64,000 bases of DNA from Thiomicrorhabdus aquaedulcis (GTDB lineage: Bacteria > Pseudomonadota > Gammaproteobacteria > Thiomicrospirales > Thiomicrospiraceae): contig NZ_AP018722.1 in assembly GCF_004001325.1 (NCBI RefSeq), positions 2,046,001 through 2,110,000 on the forward strand, read 5' to 3'. Positions 38,469 through 47,510 of this stretch are shown piece after piece. The position numbers and the translations under genes were made by a program. Position 1 is the first letter of the stretch. Every line of letters starts with the position of its first letter. The notes below the pieces were generated by a model. That model made no database searches. It was not told where the DNA came from and saw nothing but the letters and a program-made list of their open reading frames with translations.

Positions 38469-38969
38469 ATGCACGCCATTCGCTTTAGTCTTGTTATTTT
38501 TAGCTTAATTTTTACCATCGCCCTGACCGACATTGTCTACGACTGGGAAGAAGCGGGCGCGATTGATTCGCACGTGATGGTTGAGATGTTTATGGCCATG
38601 GCCTCGTTGGTGGCGTTTGTGGTGTTAATGCGGTGTATGTGGCTGGACAAAAAAGCCTTAAAAGAGTCCGCGCAACGTTTATCGTCGGCCAAAAGAGCGT
38701 TAAGTGCGGCCGAACATCAAACTCAAAAACTCATGGGGGATTTTTCTAAAATTATTCAGGCGCAATTAACCGACTGGCAATTTACCCAAAGCGAAAAAGA
38801 GGTGGCGTTGTTGCTGTTAAAAGGCTTAAGCCTAGAAGAGATTGCGGTGGTACGCGAAACCAAAGAGAAAACCGTGCGCCAACAAGCGTCCAATTTGTAT
38901 AAAAAAGCCGGCGTCTGTGGCCGGCATGAATTGGTGGCGTTCTTTTTTGAAGATTTGTTAATAGATTGA
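38469..38969 (+). CDS. Membrane-anchored LuxR-type (GerE) regulator
   Basis: 166 residues from ATG 38469 (GGGAG upstream; TTG 38454 would add five). Two N-terminal hydrophobic segments (about 4-20 and 35-55), a coiled coil (about 58-90) and a C-terminal LuxR-type helix-turn-helix: FTQSEKEVALLLLKGLSLEEIA, then TVRQQASNLYKKAGV. There is no receiver domain, so the signal must come through the membrane part or a partner. It precedes the convergent cytochrome b561 and sulfide dehydrogenase genes. A broken copy lies at 28.1-29.5 kb. Confidence 0.75.
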   Translation: MHAIRFSLVIFSLIFTIALTDIVYDWEEAGAIDSHVMVEMFMAMASLVAFVVLMRCMWLDKKALKESAQRLSSAKRALSAAEHQTQKLMGDFSKIIQAQLTDWQFTQSEKEVALLLLKGLSLEEIAVVRETKEKTVRQQASNLYKKAGVCGRHELVAFFFEDLLID

Positions 38970-38995
38970 GATCGTTACACGAAACCGTTACACAT

Positions 38996-39550
38996 TCACT
39001 CTTTTTTGCGCGTTGGCCACATTCGTATCAGTGTATTGTCTTTTAACACATAATGATTAAACAACGCTGCTGCCACATGTAACGCAATCAGGGCATAACC
39101 TATTTGCCCCAACACCTCGTGCAGATCTTCAAATCGCTCGGCCCACACAGGGTCTGGGGTAAACAGGCTGGGAACATTTAGACCAAAAAACCAAATGGTT
39201 TTGGCCTTGGCGCTGACCATAAGCCAACCCGCCAACGGGGTAAAAAACATAAAAACGTACAACGCAATGTGCCCCCAACGCGCGGCGATGACTTGCCTAA
39301 CACTGGGTTCGGGGGTAATTAAAGGGGTAAGTTGAATCCACTTTAGCCCCAATCGCACCCCCACCAATCCCAAAATAAGCAAGCCAATGGCGTGATGTAA
39401 ATTTTTTATCCAAAATCGCACCTCACTCTCTTTGTCAAACGCGTCTTTTAACTCAATGCTGGCGTAGGCCAGCACAATCAGACCAAACATAAGCCAGTGC
39501 AACGTCATTGAACTCACGCCGTAATGCGCGCTGGTGTTGTTTAAATGCAT
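38996..39550 (-). CDS. Cytochrome b561 family protein
   Basis: 184 residues with four TM helices; haem-ligand His candidates in LHWLMFG (about 18), NLHHAIG (about 52) and ALHVAAALFNHY (about 158-165). It follows fccB on the same strand by 27 bases, so it is probably the last gene of an fccA-fccB-b561 transcript. A di-haem b-type protein could link the periplasmic sulfide dehydrogenase to quinone; FCSD normally donates to soluble c cytochromes, so this is inference. The homologous gene at 29.5 kb is about 90% identical in protein. Confidence 0.88.
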   Translation of the reverse strand: MHLNNTSAHYGVSSMTLHWLMFGLIVLAYASIELKDAFDKESEVRFWIKNLHHAIGLLILGLVGVRLGLKWIQLTPLITPEPSVRQVIAARWGHIALYVFMFFTPLAGWLMVSAKAKTIWFFGLNVPSLFTPDPVWAERFEDLHEVLGQIGYALIALHVAAALFNHYVLKDNTLIRMWPTRKKE

Positions 39551-39577
39551 TTAATGTCCTTTTAACCCCTTCTTGAC

Positions 39578-40855
39578 TTACGCAAATGTGTCAGAAAACA
39601 AATTGCCCGCCCAGTTAAACATATCGCGGTAGTTATCGGCAGACGGCGCTTCTGAGGCGGGATAACCCACCCCTGGCACCAACTCCATTTGTTGACTGAT
39701 GCTGTTGTACTGATACACCGCCGTTAACCACGACGCCGTATTAGACGAGATAGGACTATAACAGGCCGAGTTGGTTTTGGGGGCACTGTCGAGTGGAAAG
39801 TTATTTAAGGTTCGCAAAATAGCGTCAGCACAGACTTTGGCTTGCGAATTACCCATGTGCCCCGCTTTGGGTTGCCCGGTGCCCTGACTGTCGCCAATAA
39901 TGTAAATGCCCGTTGCCCCCGCAACGGTTGACTCATAACTAAGTGGATTAATGGGCGCCCAATTGCCACTGTTTACCCCAGCGGTAAAAATAAGCGGCGC
40001 CGCCTTTTGGTTGGGAATCACATTTAAGACTTTTGCGCTTAACGTTTGGTTGGCCGCACCACTCACACTGTAGGTGACGCTCTTTGTTGCTGAGTTAACC
40101 GATTGCACCACCGCATTGGGCACATAGGTTATGCCGTAGCTGGCAAACGCCGCACTGAAGGTGAGTTCTTCAATGGTAATGCCTGGGTTTGCGTCCAGCA
40201 CCGTGACGGTGCAATTGCTTAAGCCTTTGCTTTTAAGAAAGTCGGCCACCACGCAGGCGCGCTCATAAGGTCCAGGTGGGCAGCGATACGGGGCGGCGGG
40301 CACGGTCATGACAAACGCATCGCCATCGACCATGGTGTCTAATTGTGCTTTTAACAAATTGGTTTGCACCCCCGCCTGCCAGGCGTGCGGCACTTGGTCA
40401 AAATCGTGCCCGGGTGCGGCCACAAAATCAATGCCGGGGGCAAGCACCAAACGGTCGTACGCTATGCTTTGTCCGTTTGATAAAGTAAGGGTTTTAGCGG
40501 TTTTATCCACATTTGTGACGGTGGCGTGCACCATTTTTACCGCATAACGCTGATGGTGGTTTAAATACCCAAAACTCAATCCAGCGGTAGTTTTTTGTTC
40601 ATTTAAGACCAAATTACTTAAAATAGGCGACACGTAAGTTGGGTTGGGCTCAATTAAGGTCACTTGCACCCCTAACCCGCCCCACATTTTTAAATATTTG
40701 GCGGCGGTAGCGCCGGAAAAACCGCCCCCCACCACCACAACGTGAGGCACGGTGGCGGCACGCGCCACACCGGGCAATAAACTGGGCACCAAGGCAAACG
40801 CCCCTCCCAGACCCAAAGCTTTTAATACCGTTCTGCGTGAAAATTTGGTTGTCAT
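39578..40855 (-). CDS. fccB: Sulfide dehydrogenase (flavocytochrome c) flavoprotein subunit, FccB-like
   Basis: 425 residues. Twin-arginine signal (SRRTVLKALGLGG), FAD-binding HVVVVGGGFSGATAAKYL near residue 37, and the FCSD hallmark YRCPPGPYERACVV near 193. A Cys near the C-terminus (NSACYSP) could complete the redox disulfide known in FCSD. C-terminal GIYIIGDSQGTGQPKAGHMG is the second FAD region. It oxidises sulfide in the periplasm and passes electrons to a c-type cytochrome, here encoded 12 bases upstream. The gene is one of several lines of evidence for a sulfur-oxidising host. Confidence 0.92.
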   Translation of the reverse strand: MTTKFSRRTVLKALGLGGAFALVPSLLPGVARAATVPHVVVVGGGFSGATAAKYLKMWGGLGVQVTLIEPNPTYVSPILSNLVLNEQKTTAGLSFGYLNHHQRYAVKMVHATVTNVDKTAKTLTLSNGQSIAYDRLVLAPGIDFVAAPGHDFDQVPHAWQAGVQTNLLKAQLDTMVDGDAFVMTVPAAPYRCPPGPYERACVVADFLKSKGLSNCTVTVLDANPGITIEELTFSAAFASYGITYVPNAVVQSVNSATKSVTYSVSGAANQTLSAKVLNVIPNQKAAPLIFTAGVNSGNWAPINPLSYESTVAGATGIYIIGDSQGTGQPKAGHMGNSQAKVCADAILRTLNNFPLDSAPKTNSACYSPISSNTASWLTAVYQYNSISQQMELVPGVGYPASEAPSADNYRDMFNWAGNLFSDTFA

Positions 40856-40867
40856 GGTTATTCCCCT

Positions 40868-41926
40868 TTAATCGTCATTGTCGTCGTTGTCGTCATCATC
40901 GCCGTCGTCCCCAGAACTACTGGGTTGCGCCATGAGCCAGCTGCTCATGGCGGCAATTTCGGCGGCGGTGTAACCGTGGGCTTGTGCGGTCATAATGGCG
41001 GCATCGTCCAATATTTCGCGGGCTAACTCATCACCCTCGTCGGTAATGCTGTCCCAACCAGTCACCGAACGACCGTTGGTGCCGTGACATTGCGCACACT
41101 GCGACACCAATAAACGCCCAGTGCTTAAGGTGTAGTTTTGCACCGATGCGGCCACCACGGTAGTGGGATGGTCGTCAGCGTCGTAATCGTCGTCTATGCC
41201 ATCGTCGTCACTGTCGTGATCATCGTCTTCGTCTTCATCATTCGTACCGTCGCCATCATCATCGTCGTCTTCACGGTTAAAACGGCCGTCGTTATCGTCG
41301 TCCTCGTACACATTAGGAATGCCATCGCCATTAGTATCTAAAAGGTCAAACGAGACCGCTTTTACGGTCATGCCAGCGGCACTGGGCACCGCAAGCGGCG
41401 CGTCGGTCACGCCGTCGTTGTTGGCATCGATGATATTGTTGCGATTCATTTCAAGCGGAACATAGCCTAAATTGGCGGCCGATTGCAGGGTAAACAAACC
41501 GCTGCTTTCGGTACTGGTAAACGACAGCGGCGTAATCACGCGATTGTTTACATCGGTTTCGTTGGTGGTCATCACCAAGCGGCAATCTAGGTTGCTGGGT
41601 AGGTTTAAGGTAAAAGGGTGCTGTGCGGTGCCGTTGTTGGTCGAACTGACTTTGTAATACGCGCCATTGGCGCAAAAGGCCTCAATTAACGTGCCCGGAA
41701 CCGTACCGCTAATGCTGGCGGTCGTCGGCAGAGGAACGACTGGATCGGTTACCGGATCGTTCGAAGAACCGCCACCGCCACAACCGCTTAATAACAGCGC
41801 GGCACACAACGTGGACAAAGCCCAAGGGGCATGGCTCTGGAAAGAGCGAGTTTGAGTGTTATGTTTAACAACCCGTCCGCAATGCAAACGGTTTAAATTT
41901 TTACGTATTTCAGGCATCTGGCTCAT
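40868..41926 (-). CDS. Asp-rich c-type cytochrome lipoprotein, FccA-like partner
   Basis: 352 residues. Signal with lipobox LLLSGCGGGG, an Ig-like region, then a calcium-type Asp-rich repeat region (DTNGDGIPNVYEDDDNDGRF and following DDDGDGTNDE units, about 195-260), and a C-terminal monohaem domain with CAQCHG near residue 282, with a Met later (AAMSSWLMA) as a candidate sixth ligand. The tail ends in another run of Asp and Asn. It lies just upstream of fccB, where fccA is expected. Normal FccA is a small one- or two-haem cytochrome without these extensions, so partner assignment is inference from position and haem. Confidence 0.8.
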   Translation of the reverse strand: MSQMPEIRKNLNRLHCGRVVKHNTQTRSFQSHAPWALSTLCAALLLSGCGGGGSSNDPVTDPVVPLPTTASISGTVPGTLIEAFCANGAYYKVSSTNNGTAQHPFTLNLPSNLDCRLVMTTNETDVNNRVITPLSFTSTESSGLFTLQSAANLGYVPLEMNRNNIIDANNDGVTDAPLAVPSAAGMTVKAVSFDLLDTNGDGIPNVYEDDDNDGRFNREDDDDDGDGTNDEDEDDDHDSDDDGIDDDYDADDHPTTVVAASVQNYTLSTGRLLVSQCAQCHGTNGRSVTGWDSITDEGDELAREILDDAAIMTAQAHGYTAAEIAAMSSWLMAQPSSSGDDGDDDDNDDNDD

Positions 41927-42104
41927 GTTGGACTCCTTAACTATGCGCTAAATTTTTGAACCTTATGCACAACCTTGACGACTCAAGTGGTTCAAATTTA
42001 TCGCTAGCGTAAAGTGTCAAACGGCGCATTAAAAGTGGGCAAATGTCTTTTGGGACATATGCCCTAGGCTTTGTAAGCCTTATAAACCAAGATAAATCAA
42101 AGCA

Positions 42105-42116
42105 ACCAGGCCTGGT
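42105..42116. repeat. ACCAGGCCTGGT palindrome after the sensor kinase gene
   Basis: Exact copy in the gap between the kinase stop (42150) and the cytochrome gene, both minus. The remainder of the gap (41927-42149) has no gene and probably carries the fcc promoter. Confidence 0.8.
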
Positions 42117-42149
42117 CAGTCGCATTTGGGCACAACCATTCACCCAATA

Positions 42150-43607
42150 CTACATCGTAGGCAAAAACACCTTGGCCACTGTTCCGCTAGGCTTTTGTTG
42201 AGATGGGCAAGTGCCCGCAGTGCAATGCGATTGCAAACGCACTTGCCAGCCATTGGCGTTAGCCAACGCCTTAACCACCGCCAAGCCCAATCCGCTGCCG
42301 CCCGTGTGCGTGTTGCGCGAACGTTCTAGACGATAAAACGCTTCAAACACCTGCTCTAATTCGTGCGCGGGAATGCCTGGACCTAAATCGGCTATGGCAA
42401 TTTGCCAGCCATTTTGCCGGCCATTGTTAACCCAGTTTAGTGCAACGGTAATGGGTTGATTGGGCGCGTAGCGCAACGCGTTGTCCAACAAGTTAGACAA
42501 CACCCGCTTAAGCGCCAAAGCGTTGCCCTCCCAAAAGGTTGGCGCGTCCATGCAAGGCTTAAAAACAATCTGTGAAGACGTGCCATACGGTTCTAACCAG
42601 GCCTGCACAAACGCATTTAAATCGCATTGATCTATTAAATGGCGGCTTTGAGTCACATCACGACCCAAATCGACAAACTCGCCAATGAGTTGATTCATTA
42701 ACGTTAAATCTCGGGCAATCGACTCAACCAATCCCGCTGGTGTGCTGCTGGGCAACAGCTCTAGCGCCAACTGCAAACGGGTAAGTGGCGTGCGTAAATC
42801 ATGCGACACGCCGCTTAACAACACCGTGCGTAAGTGCAGCGCGCGCGCCTCATTGTGCAACAGTTGGCCAATGGCTTGGCTTAGGCGCATTAACTCATCA
42901 CTGATGTTGAACGACTCTTTTGGCCAAACGGTGGAAGGGTTTTGCTGTTTGCGCGCGTCCAATTGCGCCACCATGCGCGCCAGCGGTTGAGTCATATTGC
43001 GCACCACCCAAACCGACACCGCCAACGCCAGCACCACACTCAACGCCAACAGCAACAAACCCAGCTTGGGCAAACCCTGACCAAAATGTTGCTGGGCTAT
43101 GCCTAACTGCAAGGTGTGACCGGCTAAAGAAATCGTTGTCCAATACTCAAACGGCGCATCGGGTGGCGCGTTGGGGTCAAAAGACCAAACAACAGGTTGA
43201 TTAAATTGGCGCGTTAAGGCCTCGGCACTCCAGCGCAAAAAGGGTTTGCTCGACGCATTTAAAGGGGCGTTTGCGGCCAGAGCACTGGCAACACGCAATT
43301 GCACGCCGTGCTTTAGCGCCAGCTCGGCTGCAAAATCGGCGCGTGCATTGGGTGGCAACTCTACCCAAGTTTTAACGCTTAAGGCCATAAACGCGGCTTG
43401 ATCGAGGGCGTTTTTTTCGGCCATGGGTTTTACCACCGCTAAAAACAGCACGCCCACCAACAAGGCGGTAAACCCCAGCATTACGCCGGTTAAACGCAGG
43501 GCGATATTAAAAAACAGGGTATTGGGCAAGCGGGCTAACAACCGTTTAAATCCTTTTATAAAAACCCGATTGACCAGGCCTGGTTTACACATCCAAACGG
43601 TAGCCAA
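42150..43607 (-). CDS. Sensor histidine kinase (EnvZ-like)
   Basis: 485 residues. TM1 at about 35-58, a periplasmic domain, TM2 at about 182-205, HAMP, HisKA with VSHDLRTPLTRLQLALELL near residue 272, then the ATPase domain with N box LLDNALRYAP, G1 DLGPGIPAHE and G2 GGSGLGLAVV. It overlaps the 3' end of the response regulator gene by 23 bases. An exact ACCAGGCCTGGT copy (43573) encodes KPGLV near the N-terminus. The likely targets are the neighbouring fcc and peroxidase genes, but this is inferred from position. Confidence 0.9.
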   Translation of the reverse strand: MATVWMCKPGLVNRVFIKGFKRLLARLPNTLFFNIALRLTGVMLGFTALLVGVLFLAVVKPMAEKNALDQAAFMALSVKTWVELPPNARADFAAELALKHGVQLRVASALAANAPLNASSKPFLRWSAEALTRQFNQPVVWSFDPNAPPDAPFEYWTTISLAGHTLQLGIAQQHFGQGLPKLGLLLLALSVVLALAVSVWVVRNMTQPLARMVAQLDARKQQNPSTVWPKESFNISDELMRLSQAIGQLLHNEARALHLRTVLLSGVSHDLRTPLTRLQLALELLPSSTPAGLVESIARDLTLMNQLIGEFVDLGRDVTQSRHLIDQCDLNAFVQAWLEPYGTSSQIVFKPCMDAPTFWEGNALALKRVLSNLLDNALRYAPNQPITVALNWVNNGRQNGWQIAIADLGPGIPAHELEQVFEAFYRLERSRNTHTGGSGLGLAVVKALANANGWQVRLQSHCTAGTCPSQQKPSGTVAKVFLPTM

Positions 43608-44271
43608 CGCCGCGCACGGTGCGCAAATGCTCTGGGCGTTCGGGATGGGTTTCTAATTTGCGTCGCAGACGGGTAATGCGCACGTCCATGGCGCGGTCAA
43701 ACGGCCCGCGCTCATAGCCTTGCAACTGGCTGACCAGCACGTCGCGGCTGACCACTTGGTTGGGGGATTGCAACAGTAAACTAAGTAAATCGGCTTCGCC
43801 TTGCGTGAGTGCGCAGGTTTGACTTGAATTTGGCTGAATTAAGCGCAGTTTATCGGCGTCAAAAAGCCATGCACCAATGCGGGGCAAGTTGGGTTTAGTC
43901 GCAGACGATTCTGTGTTGCGGCGCAGTAACGCGCGCAATCTTGCCACCAGTTCACGCGGGTTAAACGGTTTGGCCATGTAGTCGTCGGCGCCCACTTCTA
44001 ACCCCACAATACGGTCAATGTCGTCGCCCAACGCCGACAGCATCAACACCGGAAAAACATAGTTTAAGCGCAGGTTTCTTAAAATAGACAATCCGTCCAG
44101 GCCTGGCAACATCACATCCAAAATAAGGCAATCGGGTGTGCGCAACGCCAGAAGCTCGTCTAACGCTTGAGCGTGCTGTGCGGCCCTCACTTCAAACCCT
44201 TGCAGGGTTAAATAAGCGCTTAACAGCTCAACAATGCCTGCGTCGTCTTCGACCAAAAAAATTAACGGCAC
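43585..44271 (-). CDS. OmpR-type response regulator
   Basis: 228 residues from GTG 44271. Receiver domain with VEDDAGI, phosphorylatable Asp in LILDVMLPGLDG near residue 53, and Lys in YMAKPFNPRE; C-terminal winged helix with FDRAMDVRITRLRRKLE and VRGVGYRL. The frame is open further upstream to 44619 but that part is not family-like and has no good start. No strong Shine-Dalgarno marks the GTG, so the exact start is uncertain. It is first in a two-gene transcript with the kinase and divergent from a small secreted protein gene. Confidence 0.9.
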   Translation of the reverse strand: MPLIFLVEDDAGIVELLSAYLTLQGFEVRAAQHAQALDELLALRTPDCLILDVMLPGLDGLSILRNLRLNYVFPVLMLSALGDDIDRIVGLEVGADDYMAKPFNPRELVARLRALLRRNTESSATKPNLPRIGAWLFDADKLRLIQPNSSQTCALTQGEADLLSLLLQSPNQVVSRDVLVSQLQGYERGPFDRAMDVRITRLRRKLETHPERPEHLRTVRGVGYRLDV

Positions 44272-44467
44272 GGTAGCAGCATAAATAGAAATGTCCTTTG
44301 AAAAGTGTCTTGCGGTATTGTGCCCTGTTAGCCCGCGCCTTGTAAACGCGCTGTAACACTTTGTTACAAAACCCAACCCCGCTGAAACCCATTGAAACCA
44401 CTTTAAAAACACCCAAGCCGCATACTGCAGGGCGTTAACACACGTTGAGTTTAAAAAGGCACGCACT

Positions 44468-44776
44468 ATGAAACAGCATCGGTTATTACGCCACGCACTT
44501 TGGATCAGTACTTTGGCACTTTTAATGGTCAGCAAACCGGTTTGGGCGCAAGAAGCGCACACCCAACAAAATCTGCAAAACCAATGGGGGCCACAACAAC
44601 CCAGCCCCAGCGTACCCAATCCACTGATTTACGGCACGCCCAGCACATCCACTGCCCCGTCGCTAGGTGGGTTTGGCCAGGGTTATGAACAAAGGCAACA
44701 GCAAACTAAACAAAAACAACCATCGTCACAACACACCAAAGGCTCAGGGTCAAAACGTGCGCAATCGCCGTATTAA
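44468..44776 (+). CDS. Small secreted Gln/Pro-rich protein
   Basis: 102 residues, not recognised. Signal peptide ending VWAQE, then a low-complexity region rich in Gln, Pro and Ser with GGFGQGYEQRQQQTKQKQP. No domain seen. It stands between the divergent response regulator gene and the peroxidase gene and may be transcribed with the latter (32 bases apart). AGGCACGCACT lies before the ATG. Confidence 0.55.
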   Translation: MKQHRLLRHALWISTLALLMVSKPVWAQEAHTQQNLQNQWGPQQPSPSVPNPLIYGTPSTSTAPSLGGFGQGYEQRQQQTKQKQPSSQHTKGSGSKRAQSPY

Positions 44777-44808
44777 TCCTGTGTCAAGCACTTAAAAAAG
44801 GAATCCTT

Positions 44809-46011
44809 ATGCACGTTAAAACTACGCCAAAATGGCGCATTACCGGCGCTTTTATCGCCTTCGCCGCCGCAAACTTAGTGGGTTGCGGCGGAGGTACAAC
44901 CAACGACGCACCGGCCAGAATATCGCCGGCCAATGTAGACCCTGTGGCCGCAGCCGCATTGGGCGAATTGCTGTTTAACGACCCAAATTTATCGTTAACA
45001 CGTCAGCAGTCGTGTGCCACGTGCCATAACGCCGAGCATGGTTTTATCGACAATCGTCCCAACTTTTTAAACTCGGCAGTCTCATTGGGTGACGATGATG
45101 CGTCTTTGGGCACGCGCAATGCGCCTACGGTGGCGTATGCGGCGTTTATTCCGCTGTTTGCACAAGGCGCAGACGGCCAATATTTGGGTGGACAGTTTCA
45201 CGATGGACGGGCTAAAAATTTAGGCGCGCAAGTGAATTTAAACGGCGGCCCCATTTTAAACCCGGTTGAGATGATGATGCCCGACCAGGCCACAGTCATT
45301 GCCCGTCTACAAGAAAACCCCGATTATGTGGCCAAATTTACCACGCTGTTTGGTGCCGATGTGTTTTCAAGAAACGATACCTTTATCTTTAATCGCATTG
45401 GTCAATCGATTGCCGCCTATGAGAAAACAGCCCTCTTTAGTCCATTTGACTCAAAATACGACCGCTACTTGCAAAGCGCCTACACCCTAACCGACACCGA
45501 AACCTTAGGCTTACAACTGTTTAACCAACACTGCGTGCAGTGCCATCAATCGCAAGCCACAACGGGTGTCAACCAAGAAGTGTTTAGCAACTTTAAATAC
45601 TACAATTTGGGCGTGCCCAACCATCAAGCGGTCAGAGACGCCGTGGGCGATCCATCGGCCGACCCAGGTTTAATGGGCAACCCCAATGTAAACAACGACC
45701 CGCTACTGGCCGGAAAGTTTAAAACCCCCACACTGCGCAATGTGGCGATTACCGGGCCTTACATGCACAATGGCGTGTTTCAAGACTTACGCACCGTGCT
45801 GCAATTTAAAGATCATCGCCGCATCATCAACAACGCCGAGCGTACCATTAACCCTGAAACCGGCCTAGCCTGGTCAGACACCGATTACACCGACACCGTG
45901 GATTACAGCAACGCGCCGGCCTTAAGCGACAGCGACATTGACGCCCTAATGGCCTTTTTACCCCTGCTTACCGACGCCCGCTACGAAGCCTTATTACCAG
46001 GCACGCCCTAA
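44809..46011 (+). CDS. Di-haem cytochrome c peroxidase family lipoprotein
   Basis: 400 residues. Lipobox NLVGCGG; two haem motifs SCATCHNAEHGF near residue 66 and QHCVQCHQ near 242, with FHDGRA and NPVEMMM typical of the bacterial CCP/MauG family, and FKTPTLRNVAITGPYMHNGVF near the C-terminus. Family members reduce peroxide or oxidise protein side chains in the periplasm; which applies here cannot be told. A GGAATCC precedes the ATG. It lies in the redox region near the FccB, b561 and di-haem lipoprotein genes. Confidence 0.88.
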   Translation: MHVKTTPKWRITGAFIAFAAANLVGCGGGTTNDAPARISPANVDPVAAAALGELLFNDPNLSLTRQQSCATCHNAEHGFIDNRPNFLNSAVSLGDDDASLGTRNAPTVAYAAFIPLFAQGADGQYLGGQFHDGRAKNLGAQVNLNGGPILNPVEMMMPDQATVIARLQENPDYVAKFTTLFGADVFSRNDTFIFNRIGQSIAAYEKTALFSPFDSKYDRYLQSAYTLTDTETLGLQLFNQHCVQCHQSQATTGVNQEVFSNFKYYNLGVPNHQAVRDAVGDPSADPGLMGNPNVNNDPLLAGKFKTPTLRNVAITGPYMHNGVFQDLRTVLQFKDHRRIINNAERTINPETGLAWSDTDYTDTVDYSNAPALSDSDIDALMAFLPLLTDARYEALLPGTP

Positions 46012-46032
46012 ACCTTAACCACAAACGTGAGC

Positions 46033-46062
46033 GCTTAACCGACCAGACCTGGTGGGTTAAGC
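46033..46062. repeat. Inverted repeat with degenerate palindrome core
   Basis: Arms GCTTAACC (46033-46040) and GGTTAAGC (46055-46062) enclose ACCAGACCTGGT, the palindrome with one change. It follows the peroxidase gene. Confidence 0.7.
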
Positions 46063-46194
46063 AAATACATGGCAGGGCGATCCGCTTAGACAAGTTGCTT
46101 AGACAAATTGTTTAGACAGATTTGAACCGTGGGCTTGCACCAAAGCCTTAAAACTGTCTTTACATAAAATACAATTTGCAGTAAATTGTCGTTT

Positions 46195-47487
46195 ATGAAT
46201 ACAAAATCACTCTTTAAACAACTCATTGCGGACTTTCATGCCGCACCGATACGCCCATTAATGACGCGAGATGTGGTGTTGCCACTGGATATTGAAAAAA
46301 TTGTGGTCGTCACTGGCATGCGCCGAGTGGGTAAAACCTCTTTACTGCTTAACGCCATCGAGACTCTGCGGCAATCCGTTGCGGTTCAAAAAATACTCTA
46401 TCTTAGCTTTGAAGACGAACGTTTAAACGTGCAAGCCGAGGACTTGGATCTAATTTTGCAAGCCTATCGAGAGCTTTATCCTGAACTGGATTTAAGCCAA
46501 TGTTATTTCTTTTTTGATGAAATCCAAGAAATCAGCGGCTGGGAAAAGTTTATCCGACGTTTGGATGACGCCATCAGTCGGCACATTTATTTAACCGGCT
46601 CCAACTCCAAGCTTCTTAGTTCAGAAATTGCCACCTCCTTGCGCGGCCGTTGTTTGAGTTTTGAGGTCTTTCCACTAAGTTTTGGCGAGTTTTTACGCTT
46701 TAAAAACATTGCCCCAGACCTGATTAGTTCTAAGGGCCGAGCGTTGATCGGTTTAGAGTTTGAACGCTATTTAATACAGGGCGGATTTCCGGAGTTGGTC
46801 AACATTGAATCAAGTGAAATTCGCCGCAAAATTATTCAGGATTACTACGATGTCATGTTGTTTCGTGATGTCATTGAACGCTATCAAGAAAGCAATATTC
46901 CAGCCCTCAAATATTTTTTAAAACGGGTTTTAGAAAGTGTGTCCAGCTCGCTCTCGATTGCAAAAATCCATAACGAGATGAAATCGGCTGGTTTTAAGGT
47001 GGGCAAAAACAGTCTGCACGATTATTTAGCCATGAGCGAAGCGGTTTACTTTACGGTCATCGCCAGTAAATTCGATCCATCTATTGTGCGACAAACGATG
47101 GCTGAAAAAAAAGGCTATATCATCGACAACGGATTTTTAACCCAACTTAGCTTTCGATACCAACACGATTACGGCAAATTGCTTGAAAATTTAGTGGCGA
47201 TTAGTCTGCGTCGCCAAGACCCCAATGTGCATTTTATTAAGGGCGTGCAAGAGTGTGATTTTGTATTATCCACTGCAAAAGGTCTTTTGCCCGTGCAAGT
47301 TGCTTACGACCTGAGCCACCCAGACACCTTAGCGCGCGAGCTAAAAGGATTGGTCAAAGCCGCGCAATTTTTGAATGCATCAGCCGGAATCATCGTCACA
47401 CTCAACGAAGAGCGCACCTTGATACATCACGGTATTAACGTAACCATCTTAAGTGCTTGGCAATTTTTATTAACAGAACTGAATTAA
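46195..47487 (+). CDS. AAA-type ATPase with DUF4143
   Basis: 430 residues from ATG 46195. Walker A VVVTGMRRVGKTSLLLNAI near residue 37, Walker B YFFFDEIQEISGWEKFI near 100, sensor-like LTGSNSKLLSSEIATSLRG, then the DUF4143 C-terminal domain (SRRKIIQDYYDVMLFRDV-like start, and LENLVAISLRR). Such genes are abundant, often acquired by transfer, and of unknown role. Inverted repeats with degenerate palindrome cores lie on both sides (46033 and 47511). A dead partial copy is at 30.3-30.6 kb. Confidence 0.85.
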   Translation: MNTKSLFKQLIADFHAAPIRPLMTRDVVLPLDIEKIVVVTGMRRVGKTSLLLNAIETLRQSVAVQKILYLSFEDERLNVQAEDLDLILQAYRELYPELDLSQCYFFFDEIQEISGWEKFIRRLDDAISRHIYLTGSNSKLLSSEIATSLRGRCLSFEVFPLSFGEFLRFKNIAPDLISSKGRALIGLEFERYLIQGGFPELVNIESSEIRRKIIQDYYDVMLFRDVIERYQESNIPALKYFLKRVLESVSSSLSIAKIHNEMKSAGFKVGKNSLHDYLAMSEAVYFTVIASKFDPSIVRQTMAEKKGYIIDNGFLTQLSFRYQHDYGKLLENLVAISLRRQDPNVHFIKGVQECDFVLSTAKGLLPVQVAYDLSHPDTLARELKGLVKAAQFLNASAGIIVTLNEERTLIHHGINVTILSAWQFLLTELN

Positions 47488-47510
47488 ACGTTAACACGCG
47501 TCAAAACACG

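Noticed and set aside
41138-41341. Plus-strand frame of 67 codons rich in Val and Ile
   Set aside because: It is the complement of the Asp-rich repeat in the minus-strand cytochrome gene.
40868-41926. The Asp-rich protein considered as a surface adhesin
   Set aside because: A haem motif and position upstream of fccB point to an electron-transfer partner; the acidic repeat alone does not show adhesion.
43585-44619. Response regulator as a 344-residue protein
   Set aside because: The first 115 residues are Cys- and Trp-rich without family likeness and are mostly noncoding sequence between divergent genes; a start at 44271 gives the normal length.
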